Shown one piece after another: positions 5,864 to 13,759 of a stretch of 33,904 nucleotides of DNA. Below the pieces are notes generated by a model. It was not told the DNA's origin and did not search any database. It saw only the letters and a list, made by a program, of their open reading frames with translations. Every line of letters starts with the position of its first letter. Positions within the stretch are counted from its first letter, which is position 1. Source of the DNA: a virus; IMG/VR virus record IMGVR_UViG_3300005549_000019, positions 1-33,904 of that record; one strand, written 5' to 3'. The translations under genes and the position numbers were made by a program.

Positions 5864-6796
5864 TCATTCAAGGCCAGGGAAGGGGTCAGAAAGAACGGTG
5901 TCGCCGCCTGGCACAAGGCCGGTCGAGTAACCCCCTGTGCCGGCTTCGCTATGGCAGGAAAAGCACGTTTGCCCGCGTAGGCCCTTGTAGCCGGGCGGGT
6001 ATTGACTCCGATCTCGGAAAACGACCTGGCTTGTCCACTCGCCGGCCGATTTGCGCCTTTCTCTGTGCTCGAAGACTTTGCCGGTCTCCGCGTTTGAAAG
6101 CACGTCGAAAAAGACCGTGCCGTCCGGGTAGCTGCGCAGGTGGCCTAGTTCGTGCTGGAAGTATCCGAAGCTGTTGAGGACTGGAATCATGCCCTGCCAG
6201 GTCCGGCCCCTGTCGGTCGGGATGATCTTGTAGAGGTCAGATCTCCACCCGACGACGTTTTCCATTCCCCCGGGGACCTGCCATTTCGGAAGCAACGCCG
6301 ATCGGTGAACGCGTTGAATCGCCGACGCGTTGTTGCTGGTGAAAATACTCTGGGTGAATTGAGCGGGCCGATACAAAACGGCGCCATCGGGAAAATCAAC
6401 GTCCTCGGGCCAGGGACCCCCGGCCTCGCCCTCATCGTCAACAGTTTGCCGGCGCGCGGGATCGAGAAACAGGCGCTTGAGAAAAGGGCGCGGCGCCTGC
6501 CTCACCTCCGTTCTGTTCAATTCGCCAAGGTGCTCGACTATATCGAGGTCGGACCAATCGAGCGGAAACGCGGTCTTATACCACTGCTTGCCCTTGTTCC
6601 AGGTCGAAACCTTGAACTGTCCTGAGACAACGTAGAGCGGGTTGGGCGCGCGGTAAACATTGGGCTGGTTGGGGCCCAGGACGATTACCGTCGGAGCGGC
6701 CGGCTTGACCTGCGCGGCGGCCAGGGCCAGGGCGGCGCGCGCGTCGTCGTCGGGGCCGGCGACAAGCATCAAAGCGAGTGTGAGAAATCCATTCAT
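5864..6796 (-). CDS. Secreted protein with a single CxxCH haem-attachment motif
   Basis: This 310-residue protein starts MNGFLTLALMLVAGPDDDAR, a short Sec-type signal. Near the C-terminus is GQTCFSCHSEAG (Cys278, Cys281, His282), the covalent haem-c motif, followed by GGYSTGLVPGGDTVLSDPFP. The stretch before it (RSYPDGTVFFDVLSN ... GEWTSQVVFRD) resembles the cytochrome P460-like arrangement, in which a beta domain ends in CxxCH. The ATG overlaps the HNH gene stop as ATGA. A c-type cytochrome is unexpected among phage late genes and looks host-derived. HELGH at 215-219 also matches the HExxH metallopeptidase pattern, but without a clear third ligand. Haem binding is not proven. Confidence 0.65.
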   Translation of the reverse strand: MNGFLTLALMLVAGPDDDARAALALAAAQVKPAAPTVIVLGPNQPNVYRAPNPLYVVSGQFKVSTWNKGKQWYKTAFPLDWSDLDIVEHLGELNRTEVRQAPRPFLKRLFLDPARRQTVDDEGEAGGPWPEDVDFPDGAVLYRPAQFTQSIFTSNNASAIQRVHRSALLPKWQVPGGMENVVGWRSDLYKIIPTDRGRTWQGMIPVLNSFGYFQHELGHLRSYPDGTVFFDVLSNAETGKVFEHRERRKSAGEWTSQVVFRDRSQYPPGYKGLRGQTCFSCHSEAGTGGYSTGLVPGGDTVLSDPFPGLE

Positions 6797-7224
6797 CGGG
6801 TATTGCCTCCTTTTGGAACTGCGAAAAGTCTGCCGTTTCTCCAACCTTGCTTCCATCGCCAGTGCAGCGTGAAGTAACTCAGGCCCAAGATTCTGGCCCA
6901 CTCTTTTAGGTTCTTGGTCTCTCCATTGCGCTCGGCGTTGATGTTGTTACGTCGATTGTGCTGCTGTTCGGTCCAAGTTGCCCAACGAACGTTGCCCGGC
7001 TCGTAGTTGCCATTTTGATCTGGGAACCGATCAAGGGTGTGCCTTGGCGTTGGCTTTGGCCCGACGTCACGCAAGAAAGCATGAAAGTTTTTTCTCCACT
7101 CGGGACAAACGCAGATGCCACGGCCACCGTAAAGGTGAAAGTCGTTGATTCCTTTCACCTCGCAGCGATTGATCATTCCTCGCCAGGCCGCATACTCTGG
7201 CGTGCGATACCATGCCTTTCCCAT
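6793..7224 (-). CDS. Free-standing HNH-type homing endonuclease
   Basis: This 143-residue protein has the layout of phage HNH-like homing nucleases. TPEYAAWRGMINRC opens the domain and LYGGRGICVCPEW contributes cysteines. The nuclease core is HTLDR (His62), NGNYEPGNVRWAT (residues 71-82) and EQQHNRR. A C-terminal helix-turn-helix of the NUMOD type (TKNLKEWARILGLSYFTL) would give DNA specificity. Such genes insert between phage genes as selfish elements; here it sits between the peptidase and the cytochrome-like gene. The ribosome site is weak. Catalytic competence looks intact. Confidence 0.85.
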   Translation of the reverse strand: MGKAWYRTPEYAAWRGMINRCEVKGINDFHLYGGRGICVCPEWRKNFHAFLRDVGPKPTPRHTLDRFPDQNGNYEPGNVRWATWTEQQHNRRNNINAERNGETKNLKEWARILGLSYFTLHWRWKQGWRNGRLFAVPKGGNTR

Positions 7225-7233
7225 GACACAACT

Positions 7234-8199
7234 CTAGACAAACCAGTCCAAAACCTTGGGCTGCGCTGGCGTGTAGGTCAGGTGTGACATGAGCATGCAC
7301 TCGCCCCCGCCCATGCCGTACTGACTGAACGCTTTCATAACCTCGCTCTCGGGAATCCAAATACAACAGCGGCCGCCGCCGGCGGGATCGCGGGGATAGG
7401 TCGACGTCGGCCACTGATTCGAGTAGAGGTAAAGGGGGCCGTTGTCGGGATGGTCCCAATAGCCAAGGAAGCAAGTGGCGTGTCCCCCGCGACCGTCATA
7501 GGCTCCGCGCACGTAAGCGTTTTCGCCCTCTCCGTGAATTTGTCCACTCCCCACGTACAGGTTGCATCCGTTCAGGCAGGGATAGCCGTTGATGATGCCG
7601 GCGCGGATGCTCTGGGCGTCATAGACGGGCGAGCAAGAGCCAAGGGGGAATTCCCTGGCAATGTTAATCCAGGCTTCGACTAGGGACGAATCGCCATCGC
7701 TCCAATCAAGCTCCGTCTGCTCGGACAAATAAAGTCCGTCGCCGCGGTGGAAGTTTGGAAGCTCGGGCCGGCCGGCGTTAAAGCAGCCTTCGCGGACCAA
7801 CACTTGCGACATGAGCGAAGTAACGGCGCCCTCGCCCTTCCGCGTGGCGCCGCCGGCCAATCGGCAGCGACCGTAGGGGAACGGCCACCACGGAATGAAA
7901 GCCTTTGTGGGCGTCTCCCCGATGCAGCGCTGAATGCAAGAGAGCGTACAAATGCCGTCGCCCTCGGATGCGCCGACGCAAGAGCCCGTCAACTGGTGGA
8001 AGCCGTCGAACTCGAAGCCGATATCTTCGATTGCCTCGGGGCGTTTCCAGTAGCGCGTAAGATCGACCTTGACCGGGCCGCCTGGCTCGGTGAACGGCAG
8101 CGCGAAGCGCGGCATTGCGGCGAGCGCGGCCGCGTGGGCGTCCTGCTGCTGCTGGGTGCGATCCTCGGGCGTGATGTATCCAAGGGGGTAAGCGAGCAT
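7234..8199 (-). CDS. Papain-like (C1-type) cysteine peptidase
   Basis: This 321-residue protein has the landmarks of the papain fold. Gln69 and the nucleophile Cys74 lie in HQLTGSCVGAS, His240 in GRGGHATCFLGYWD, and Asn261 and Trp263 in YSNQWPTS (papain: Gln19, Cys25, His159, Asn175-Ser-Trp). The order and spacing fit a complete catalytic set. Many other cysteines (CNLYVG, RCCIW) suggest disulphides. There is no obvious signal peptide, so export would depend on a holin, the virion or another route. The ATG overlaps the preceding stop as TAATG. It could be a cell-wall or surface-protein lysis enzyme or a virion peptidase. The substrate is unknown. Confidence 0.7.
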   Translation of the reverse strand: MLAYPLGYITPEDRTQQQQDAHAAALAAMPRFALPFTEPGGPVKVDLTRYWKRPEAIEDIGFEFDGFHQLTGSCVGASEGDGICTLSCIQRCIGETPTKAFIPWWPFPYGRCRLAGGATRKGEGAVTSLMSQVLVREGCFNAGRPELPNFHRGDGLYLSEQTELDWSDGDSSLVEAWINIAREFPLGSCSPVYDAQSIRAGIINGYPCLNGCNLYVGSGQIHGEGENAYVRGAYDGRGGHATCFLGYWDHPDNGPLYLYSNQWPTSTYPRDPAGGGRCCIWIPESEVMKAFSQYGMGGGECMLMSHLTYTPAQPKVLDWFV

Positions 8200-8846
8200 T
8201 ACTTCAATCCCTCCAGAGCTGCTTGAACGCGCTGGCATTGCGCAAGGATCTTCGCGCGGTTTTCCGGTGTCAGTGCAAGATTGTTGGTCGTGAGGGTGCG
8301 ATTCAATTCGTCCGCGATAGCGCGGCGGGTTTTGGGTAGGGCCTGCTCGATCAGCGCTTCGGCGGCCGTGTGCATCGTCTCCAAGACTTCCTTAGCCGTC
8401 TTGAACTTCTGATTGTTGACGGTCGGGCCGGCGTTCCGCCAGATCGCGGCGAGCTGGGCCGCCAGAACGGCCGGCTTGCCGTCCGCGGCGTAGGCGGTCC
8501 GCAAGGCGAGTTGGAATTGATCCTCGGGCGCTGGCGGCGGCGGGGGCGGCGGCGGAATCTTCCCCGTCGAAGTGATTACCCAAACCTTGCCCTTGGACCC
8601 TTCGGCAAGAAAGAGAAAATACTCGCCGTCTTCGGTCGGGAAGATCTGCAACTTGATCGTTGCCGGGTCCGCGTCGTATTCCCGGAAGAGCTTGATATTC
8701 TTCTCGGGCCTGACGAGAAAGCTTGCATCCTTGCCGGCCTTGATCACGATTTGCGTGAGGTCGCCAGTCTTGGCTTTTACCTGCGTGTCCTGAGCGAAGA
8801 TCGGCGCGGCGAAAAAAAGAAAGGCGGCTGCGGCTGCGCGAAACAC
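8199..8846 (-). CDS. Secreted protein with a proline-run linker
   Basis: This 215-residue product uses a GTG start behind AAGGAGCATTCATC. The N-terminus MFRAAAAAFLFFAAPIFA is a Sec signal, probably cut before QDTQVKAK. A beta-rich domain of about 75 residues follows, then a run of eight prolines (near residues 98-105), then an alpha-helical C-terminal domain (KTAKEVLETMHTAAEALIEQ). The two-domain, proline-hinged, exported design is typical of host envelope proteins. It is coupled to the papain-like peptidase by TAATG, so the two may act together. No family assigned. Confidence 0.65.
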   Translation of the reverse strand: MFRAAAAAFLFFAAPIFAQDTQVKAKTGDLTQIVIKAGKDASFLVRPEKNIKLFREYDADPATIKLQIFPTEDGEYFLFLAEGSKGKVWVITSTGKIPPPPPPPPAPEDQFQLALRTAYAADGKPAVLAAQLAAIWRNAGPTVNNQKFKTAKEVLETMHTAAEALIEQALPKTRRAIADELNRTLTTNNLALTPENRAKILAQCQRVQAALEGLK

Positions 8847-8880
8847 GATGAATGCTCCTTATTGAAGAACGGGGCGACGT

Positions 8881-9054
8881 TCAGGGGCGCGGTGGATAGC
8901 TGTTGATTGCCCGTATCAGGCAGACGATTCCAAGTGCGAGCGCGGCAAACCCCATGATTGGGTTGCTCCACTCAACCTTGATGTTCGTCACCGTGAAGAT
9001 GCCGAAGATCAAGGCCCAAATTCCAAGCAGAATTAGAATCAGCCTGTCCGACAT
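8881..9054 (-). CDS. Small two-span membrane protein, holin candidate
   Basis: A 57-residue ORF with ATG at 9054-9052 and TGA at 8883-8881 begins four bases after the stop of the upstream gene. It has two hydrophobic spans: LILILLGIWALIFGIF and, after a short polar turn with NIKVEWSN, PIMGFAALALGIVCLIRAI. Two-span small proteins at this position, after tail fibres and before secreted enzymes, are often holins. No sequence family confirms it, so this is an argument from topology and position. Confidence 0.55.
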   Translation of the reverse strand: MSDRLILILLGIWALIFGIFTVTNIKVEWSNPIMGFAALALGIVCLIRAINSYPPRP

Positions 9055-9058
9055 TACG

Positions 9059-9532
9059 TCACCCCTTGGGTTTCGATTTCGACTCGTAGTTACCGTGTTC
9101 GTCGCGCTCCACGGTCACGGTGTCCGGATCCGCGTCAATCTTCGCTTCCGCTTTGGCTTCCGCTTTGGCTTCTTTGTTCTCGGCTTTTACTTCGGCGGCT
9201 TTATCCGCTCTGCCCTTCAATTCGCCGGCGCTCAAGGCTGCTTCTTTGGTCGCGGCAACCAATGCGTCTTTCATGCTGTTGGTGGACATCTCCACCTTGT
9301 GAACGTCCTCTTTGACCACGCCAACCTCTGATCGTAGGTCGGACACATTGTCCTTGACGTGCCCAATATCAGTATGGACGGCCTCGGTCTTTACCTCTGA
9401 GCGATTGGCCGATAGCTCCGCACGCAAGGCCGCCTGCTTGGACAGGTAGGCCAAAACGATGCTCGCCAGCACACCGATAGCCGTGATGACGTTGGCTATA
9501 CCCGACCAATCTATCGCGGCGAAAAGTTCCAT
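9059..9532 (-). CDS. Membrane-anchored coiled-coil protein
   Basis: This 157-residue protein has one N-terminal membrane span (about residues 13-30, ANVITAIGVLASIVLAYLS). A long charged coiled coil follows, and a highly charged Lys/Glu/Ala tail with repeated KAEAKAEAK. I start it at the ATG at 9532, which lies at the same distance from the shared upstream promoter module as the portal and protease starts. A longer frame to 9778 lies wholly inside the previous gene. It heads the membrane/secreted cassette. It could be a holin partner, a spanin-like protein or a virion anchor; the topology is clear, the role is not. Confidence 0.65.
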   Translation of the reverse strand: MELFAAIDWSGIANVITAIGVLASIVLAYLSKQAALRAELSANRSEVKTEAVHTDIGHVKDNVSDLRSEVGVVKEDVHKVEMSTNSMKDALVAATKEAALSAGELKGRADKAAEVKAENKEAKAEAKAEAKIDADPDTVTVERDEHGNYESKSKPKG

Positions 9533-9539
9533 CTTTCCA

Positions 9540-9580
9540 ACTTTACCCGGCTGGGCAACCGCAAGGAAAGGTTGGCAGTT
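9540..9580 (-). promoter_or_regulatory. Late promoter-like module, copy C (membrane/secreted cassette)
   Basis: Reading leftward, AACTGCCAACCTTTC starts at 9580 inside the TAA stop of the coiled-coil gene. A TAAAGT box lies at 9545-9540, eight bases before the ATG at 9532. The upstream block and the box keep the same spacing as in the two other copies (29745 and 31576). Confidence 0.7.
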
Positions 9581-10193
9581 AGGCCATTTTCTCGCGGGCA
9601 AGCTTTGCGGCCTCGCCGGCCTTAATCTTGGCGTCCAGGTCGGCAATCTCTTTGGCCTTGCGCGCGGCAATGACGTCGGGATGTGTGGCGAAACTGTCCC
9701 GCTCTTTCTCGGCCGCCAGTGCCCGGGCGTCTGCCGCTGCGGCGCGCGTCGTCGCCTCCCTGGCGGCTGTCTCGGCATCCTTCGCTCGCTGGGTCAGGGC
9801 GGCAACCAGCGTGTGTCGGTCTGCCAGCTCCATCGCATATGCGACACGCTCTTTCTTCAATTGGTCGAGCGTCGGTACAACTTCGGCAAGTGTCTTTTCT
9901 GCTTGTCTTATCTTGGCCTCGGCAATCGTCAGGTTCCGCTGCTCGTTTTCGAGGTCTTTCGCGGCCTTCGTAGTTGATGCAGCAACCTCTTGTTTCCAAG
10001 CTTCATGGCTTGCGCGTTCAAAGTCTATCGACTTTTCGTGTTCAAGGCGCATGGCGTCCATTGCGAGCTGAACGGACGCCGCGCGCTCGGTTGCCTCCTT
10101 GACCTGGCCGCGAAGTTGTTCGGCTTGATGCCGGTCGAGGGCTCCGTCTGGAAGCGTGCCTATAGTCGCGTCTTTGTCTTTGTCGTTCGCCAT
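9579..10193 (-). CDS. Long alpha-helical coiled-coil protein
   Basis: This 204-residue product has an ATG behind AAAGGACGGCGGCA. From about residue 20 to the end it is one continuous charged Ala/Glu/Lys/Arg-rich helix with heptad character (LENEQRNLTIAEAKIRQAEK). It has no membrane segment and no cysteine. It is the last gene of the tail run; the next promoter module begins within its stop codon. It may be a fibre accessory, a virion spacer or an assembly factor. Low-complexity composition makes distant similarity searches unreliable. Confidence 0.6.
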   Translation of the reverse strand: MANDKDKDATIGTLPDGALDRHQAEQLRGQVKEATERAASVQLAMDAMRLEHEKSIDFERASHEAWKQEVAASTTKAAKDLENEQRNLTIAEAKIRQAEKTLAEVVPTLDQLKKERVAYAMELADRHTLVAALTQRAKDAETAAREATTRAAAADARALAAEKERDSFATHPDVIAARKAKEIADLDAKIKAGEAAKLAREKMA

Positions 10194-10205
10194 TGCCGCC
10201 GTCCT

Positions 10206-11870
10206 TTATGCTGCCGATTTCCAATTGACGTTTGAGAACTTGAGAACGATATCATTGGTGGCGTTCGAGCTGGTTCCGGTGATTTTGAGAATGTTGGTCC
10301 CGGAGAGCGTTAGCCCGGTTATCCGCGTGTAGTTGCACTTCGCGAACGCCAGGTTATTGAGGTCGACCATGGACACGGAGCATCGCACCACGGTTGACGA
10401 TTCCCGGATGACGATTGCCCTGATTTCCCAATTGGCCGCGGCCACGGTGGCAATCGCCGTCGAATCGAAAATGAGCGTGCCGCCGAAGTAGACACGAAAG
10501 CGGCGCGTGTCGCTGGCGTGGGCGACTGTGATGCCAGCGTACAGAGCTTCAAACTTGTCCCCGTTGGTGCCGAGTGCCGATGCAACGGTGATATTTGAGA
10601 CTAAATCCGTCTCGCTTGTGGTGGTGTTGCCGGCGTCCGCGAAGCTGTTGAATATCGCCCCGCCACACTTGGCCAAGCCGGTCGACGTTCCTTGCCGTAC
10701 TCCAAAAGGACCGCCCTGCGGAACGGACCACAGCTTGTTTCCGGAAGCATCCAATAAATTCCAGTCGCTCTCCAACGCTTTGCATCCCAATAACCCTCGG
10801 TGCGTGCCGTTGCTCTTGAGGCCGAGTTGAGCAACCCCGGTCGTGCTGCTTTCGATCCGCAGTTCCGGCTGGGCGGCGTAGAAGTGCCCAACGCATCCCG
10901 AAGCCGGGGTAATCCCCACACCCATCTGTCCGGCCGCAAGCCAGATGGTGTCAGTTGAGCCGATCTTGATACGGAACTTGTCATCGGCCGCCGCAGTATA
11001 GATGTCCCATCGATCCGTTGAATTCGTCGTGCCCCTGATGGCAATGGCAGTTGTCGTTGACCCTTCAACGCGAGCGATTGGAGTTGCTCCATAGACGCGC
11101 AGTCGATCAGTTCCAGGCGCCGCGCCGCAACCCACGTCCTGGAAAAAGCAATCGGCCACGGAGCGGAAACCGAAGTTATTGGTCGCGAACACCAGGGCCG
11201 GGCAGTCGAATCCGACTTGTGTTCCGCCGCTCCCGGTGCCTGATGCGTCCACAACAGTGTGGTGAATGATGCTGGACACAACCCCGGTGTTGAAGACGGG
11301 CGCGGAATAGAAGCCGCCATACGTGCCAACCGTGCCAGTGTGGGCAAAAGCTGGCCTCGCCTGGAAGGCCTGGTAATGGTCCATGCTCGCGATGCCGCTT
11401 CCGATGATCGGGTAAGCGTCAAAGCTGTTCATGCCTACGGTGTTGTCGGCGGCGCTTAGTGTTGTGTTGTCGGCGAGCCCATGGCGGCTGGTAAGGGCGG
11501 CGTCGGACACTACGCGATTGATAAGGATGCTGGAATTCTGGCTGTTGACCGTGCTGCAATCGCCGGTTTGTACGTTGCCTTCGTTGTCTATCTCAAGATG
11601 CATTGCGGCGATGTTGCCCACACTGAAAGTTGAGCCATCGAACTGCAATAGCGGATTTTCGGCAATGACCCCGCCCTCATCCAGCAAAATCATGTTGTCG
11701 CTGCCGCCGGCAATCGTGGTGCCGATCGCTACGGGGTATTGCCAAGACAGATCGTCGCGTAGAAACTTTTCGCCGTTCGGTGTGCCGCTGCCAACGTCGG
11801 TAGCATCTGCGGCGTTCACAGCGGACACCAGCCCGAAATCGACAATTCCGATGCTTTTTACGACACTCAT
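10206..11870 (-). CDS. Tail fibre / receptor-binding type protein
   Basis: This 554-residue protein is rich in Gly, Thr, Ser and Asn, with beta-strand periodicity, and has no signal peptide. The N-terminus (VDFGLVSAVNAADATDVGS, then LRDDLSWQYP) resembles phage tail-fibre N-termini. The middle has repeated short beta motifs. The last roughly 150 residues (from TTTSETDLVSNITV) look like a compact beta-sandwich, as in receptor-binding heads. It overlaps the other fibre gene as ATGA and is followed by the coiled-coil gene. No fibre chaperone is recognised. Function inferred from composition and position. Confidence 0.6.
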   Translation of the reverse strand: MSVVKSIGIVDFGLVSAVNAADATDVGSGTPNGEKFLRDDLSWQYPVAIGTTIAGGSDNMILLDEGGVIAENPLLQFDGSTFSVGNIAAMHLEIDNEGNVQTGDCSTVNSQNSSILINRVVSDAALTSRHGLADNTTLSAADNTVGMNSFDAYPIIGSGIASMDHYQAFQARPAFAHTGTVGTYGGFYSAPVFNTGVVSSIIHHTVVDASGTGSGGTQVGFDCPALVFATNNFGFRSVADCFFQDVGCGAAPGTDRLRVYGATPIARVEGSTTTAIAIRGTTNSTDRWDIYTAAADDKFRIKIGSTDTIWLAAGQMGVGITPASGCVGHFYAAQPELRIESSTTGVAQLGLKSNGTHRGLLGCKALESDWNLLDASGNKLWSVPQGGPFGVRQGTSTGLAKCGGAIFNSFADAGNTTTSETDLVSNITVASALGTNGDKFEALYAGITVAHASDTRRFRVYFGGTLIFDSTAIATVAAANWEIRAIVIRESSTVVRCSVSMVDLNNLAFAKCNYTRITGLTLSGTNILKITGTSSNATNDIVLKFSNVNWKSAA

Positions 11871-13759
11871 GGATAGGTACCTGCGGGCAGGCCGCCCTGC
11901 GATTGCAACAAGGCCAGTATTTCAGTGTCCATGAACCCTGTAAGTTGGTCGGGGCCGACTAGGATTCCGCCAGCAAAACCCATGGCTAGGCTTGTGGCAC
12001 CGTACAGGACCGCGCCGTCATACCGGACGTTGAAACCCACACACGCCACGATACGGCCATCGTTGCGGACGTACCCTTGCAGGGTCCCGCCCACTTCGAA
12101 AAACACGGACGGAAACGGTCCTGAATCAAGATCGTCGTTGTCTTGCAACAGCCGAACGTAGCCAGCTCCGGGACCTGAGCCGGCCACGTCGAGTACCAGC
12201 GCTCCCATGATGGCCTTTGAGCCAGTGCCCAGATACTGCACTTGATCGATAGGGGTAACGCTGATGACGCCGGGTGTTTCGATATCGGCATTGCCGGCCC
12301 CGATCCACACGGACCTGTCAATCCCGTCGTAAGACGCTGGCGACGTTTCACCCAGGCAGTAACCGAAAAGCAGCTGGGTAGCCTTGCCACCATTGAAGTA
12401 GACGGGCGCAATTTTCTCGAACGTCAACGGGGTCGTGTCGAGCGTGATTGGATCGGCGGTTTCGAGCTGCCAGAGCCCATAGTGATAGGTGCTTGGATCG
12501 ACTTCGACTAAGAGCCCGGTCCTAAACATCTCGTCGCGGTCCAAATCGAAGACTCTCTTGTAAACTCTCTCGGTGTCGATGCTTTCCCAATAATTACCCC
12601 AATTGGGGCCTACTCCTGGCTCGTCGTCGCCGCTTGACGTGTGATCGGCAATGCACTGGTATTGAACGTCGTCGTTGGAAACATAGTCGCCGGCCGCGTA
12701 TGCGGTCGCTGTCCCCCAATCACTCCCGGTCAAGTGCGTAAGCGGCTGACTGCCTTCTGCTACCCAGACGCCATTATCTGCGGAACCGCCGGTGATGTTC
12801 AGGAGAAAGCTTTTTCCGTTGGCAAGGATAACTCCGCCTATGCTTCCGGCCGGGGCGTACATGAAGTGACCCTCGCGCACGTGATCAAGCACGAAAGCGT
12901 ATTCGTCGGTCAGGTAGAGGCGCGTCAGTGGGTGCGGAAGGAAATTCAGTCGCGTTGTGTTCAGCGTGATCGGGCCAAGGGTGGCAAGTCGCCAAATTGT
13001 TCCGGCCGCCTCGTTGCCCTCAAGGATCTCCACAAGCAGGCCGGGCCGCATGCGCGCGGATGTGTCGGCGTCTTGGCTTCTGCTTGCTGACCAGTCGTTG
13101 TTATCATTCAGGTGGTAATTCCAGACTCCGTTCTCTGGCTCCCCTCCTAATGCGTTTGGCAAGTTGATTAGAAACCTATCGCCTTCGACAAGCGTAATGC
13201 CGCCGGTGTATTTGCTCGCAATTGGGCCGGCCCCATCGTCGCCGATGATCTTGTTGCCTGTCCGTGTGTAGTCGGGGGGCAGGACGTTCACGTAGGCGCG
13301 GACTGCTACCAGTGCAGGCGATGGCTCCGGGTTGCGAATCACGTTAACGAGTCCGGCCGCGGCTCCGCCGACAATCAAGAATCCGGCGGCGGCTACCGGC
13401 TCGCCTATGTTGTGATCATCGCGGACGATGTTCTTTTGCAGCAACCAACTGCCGGCGGCCGTTGTCCAGATTTCGCCAATCTCGGGCGTGGCGCCGTCCT
13501 GATATGCAGCGATTGCCGGAAAAGTTTGGTGGCCTTGCCCATAAGAAAGCGTCGGGTTGATCGAATTGTAAGGCGCGATGGGAGAGGGGCCATTGAAAAA
13601 CACGTCGGTTGCGCCGGCTCGCGTTGGCCGCCTGACGGGAATTGCTCCGTCGTCGCTAACCGTAGAATCCTGGTCAACCTCCATCACGGCGAATGGGGGA
13701 ACGCCGGTTGATGATCGGTTGCAAACCAAAGTCCAATTGATAAGTGGCTCGCGAATCAT
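11867..13759 (-). CDS. Tail fibre with a duplicated beta module and carbohydrate-binding-like insert
   Basis: This 630-residue protein contains two copies of a module of about 90 residues. Copy 1 (about 186-273) runs from GGITLVEGDRFLINL to GPITLNTTRLNFL. Copy 2 (about 308-448) runs from GGVILANGKSFLLNI to DPITLDTTPLTF. Copy 2 is interrupted after SDW by roughly 47 residues (ATAYAAGDYVSNDDVQYQC ... NWGNYWESI). This insert matches the W/Y...GD-V...Y-x-C...W pattern of CBM5/12-like chitin-binding domains seen in phage fibres. The C-terminal part is Gly-rich. ATGA overlaps join it to hub and fibre neighbours. A role in host surface binding is likely. Confidence 0.65.
   Translation of the reverse strand: MIREPLINWTLVCNRSSTGVPPFAVMEVDQDSTVSDDGAIPVRRPTRAGATDVFFNGPSPIAPYNSINPTLSYGQGHQTFPAIAAYQDGATPEIGEIWTTAAGSWLLQKNIVRDDHNIGEPVAAAGFLIVGGAAAGLVNVIRNPEPSPALVAVRAYVNVLPPDYTRTGNKIIGDDGAGPIASKYTGGITLVEGDRFLINLPNALGGEPENGVWNYHLNDNNDWSASRSQDADTSARMRPGLLVEILEGNEAAGTIWRLATLGPITLNTTRLNFLPHPLTRLYLTDEYAFVLDHVREGHFMYAPAGSIGGVILANGKSFLLNITGGSADNGVWVAEGSQPLTHLTGSDWGTATAYAAGDYVSNDDVQYQCIADHTSSGDDEPGVGPNWGNYWESIDTERVYKRVFDLDRDEMFRTGLLVEVDPSTYHYGLWQLETADPITLDTTPLTFEKIAPVYFNGGKATQLLFGYCLGETSPASYDGIDRSVWIGAGNADIETPGVISVTPIDQVQYLGTGSKAIMGALVLDVAGSGPGAGYVRLLQDNDDLDSGPFPSVFFEVGGTLQGYVRNDGRIVACVGFNVRYDGAVLYGATSLAMGFAGGILVGPDQLTGFMDTEILALLQSQGGLPAGTYP

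Noticed and set aside
6138-6154. HELGH as a zinc metallopeptidase motif in the cytochrome-like protein
   Set aside because: It matches HExxH, but no convincing third ligand follows and the surrounding region looks like a beta domain leading to CxxCH. Left as a note only.
9533-9778. N-terminal extension of the membrane-anchored coiled-coil gene
   Set aside because: The extension lies inside the preceding gene and spans the promoter module. The ATG at 9532 fits the module spacing.
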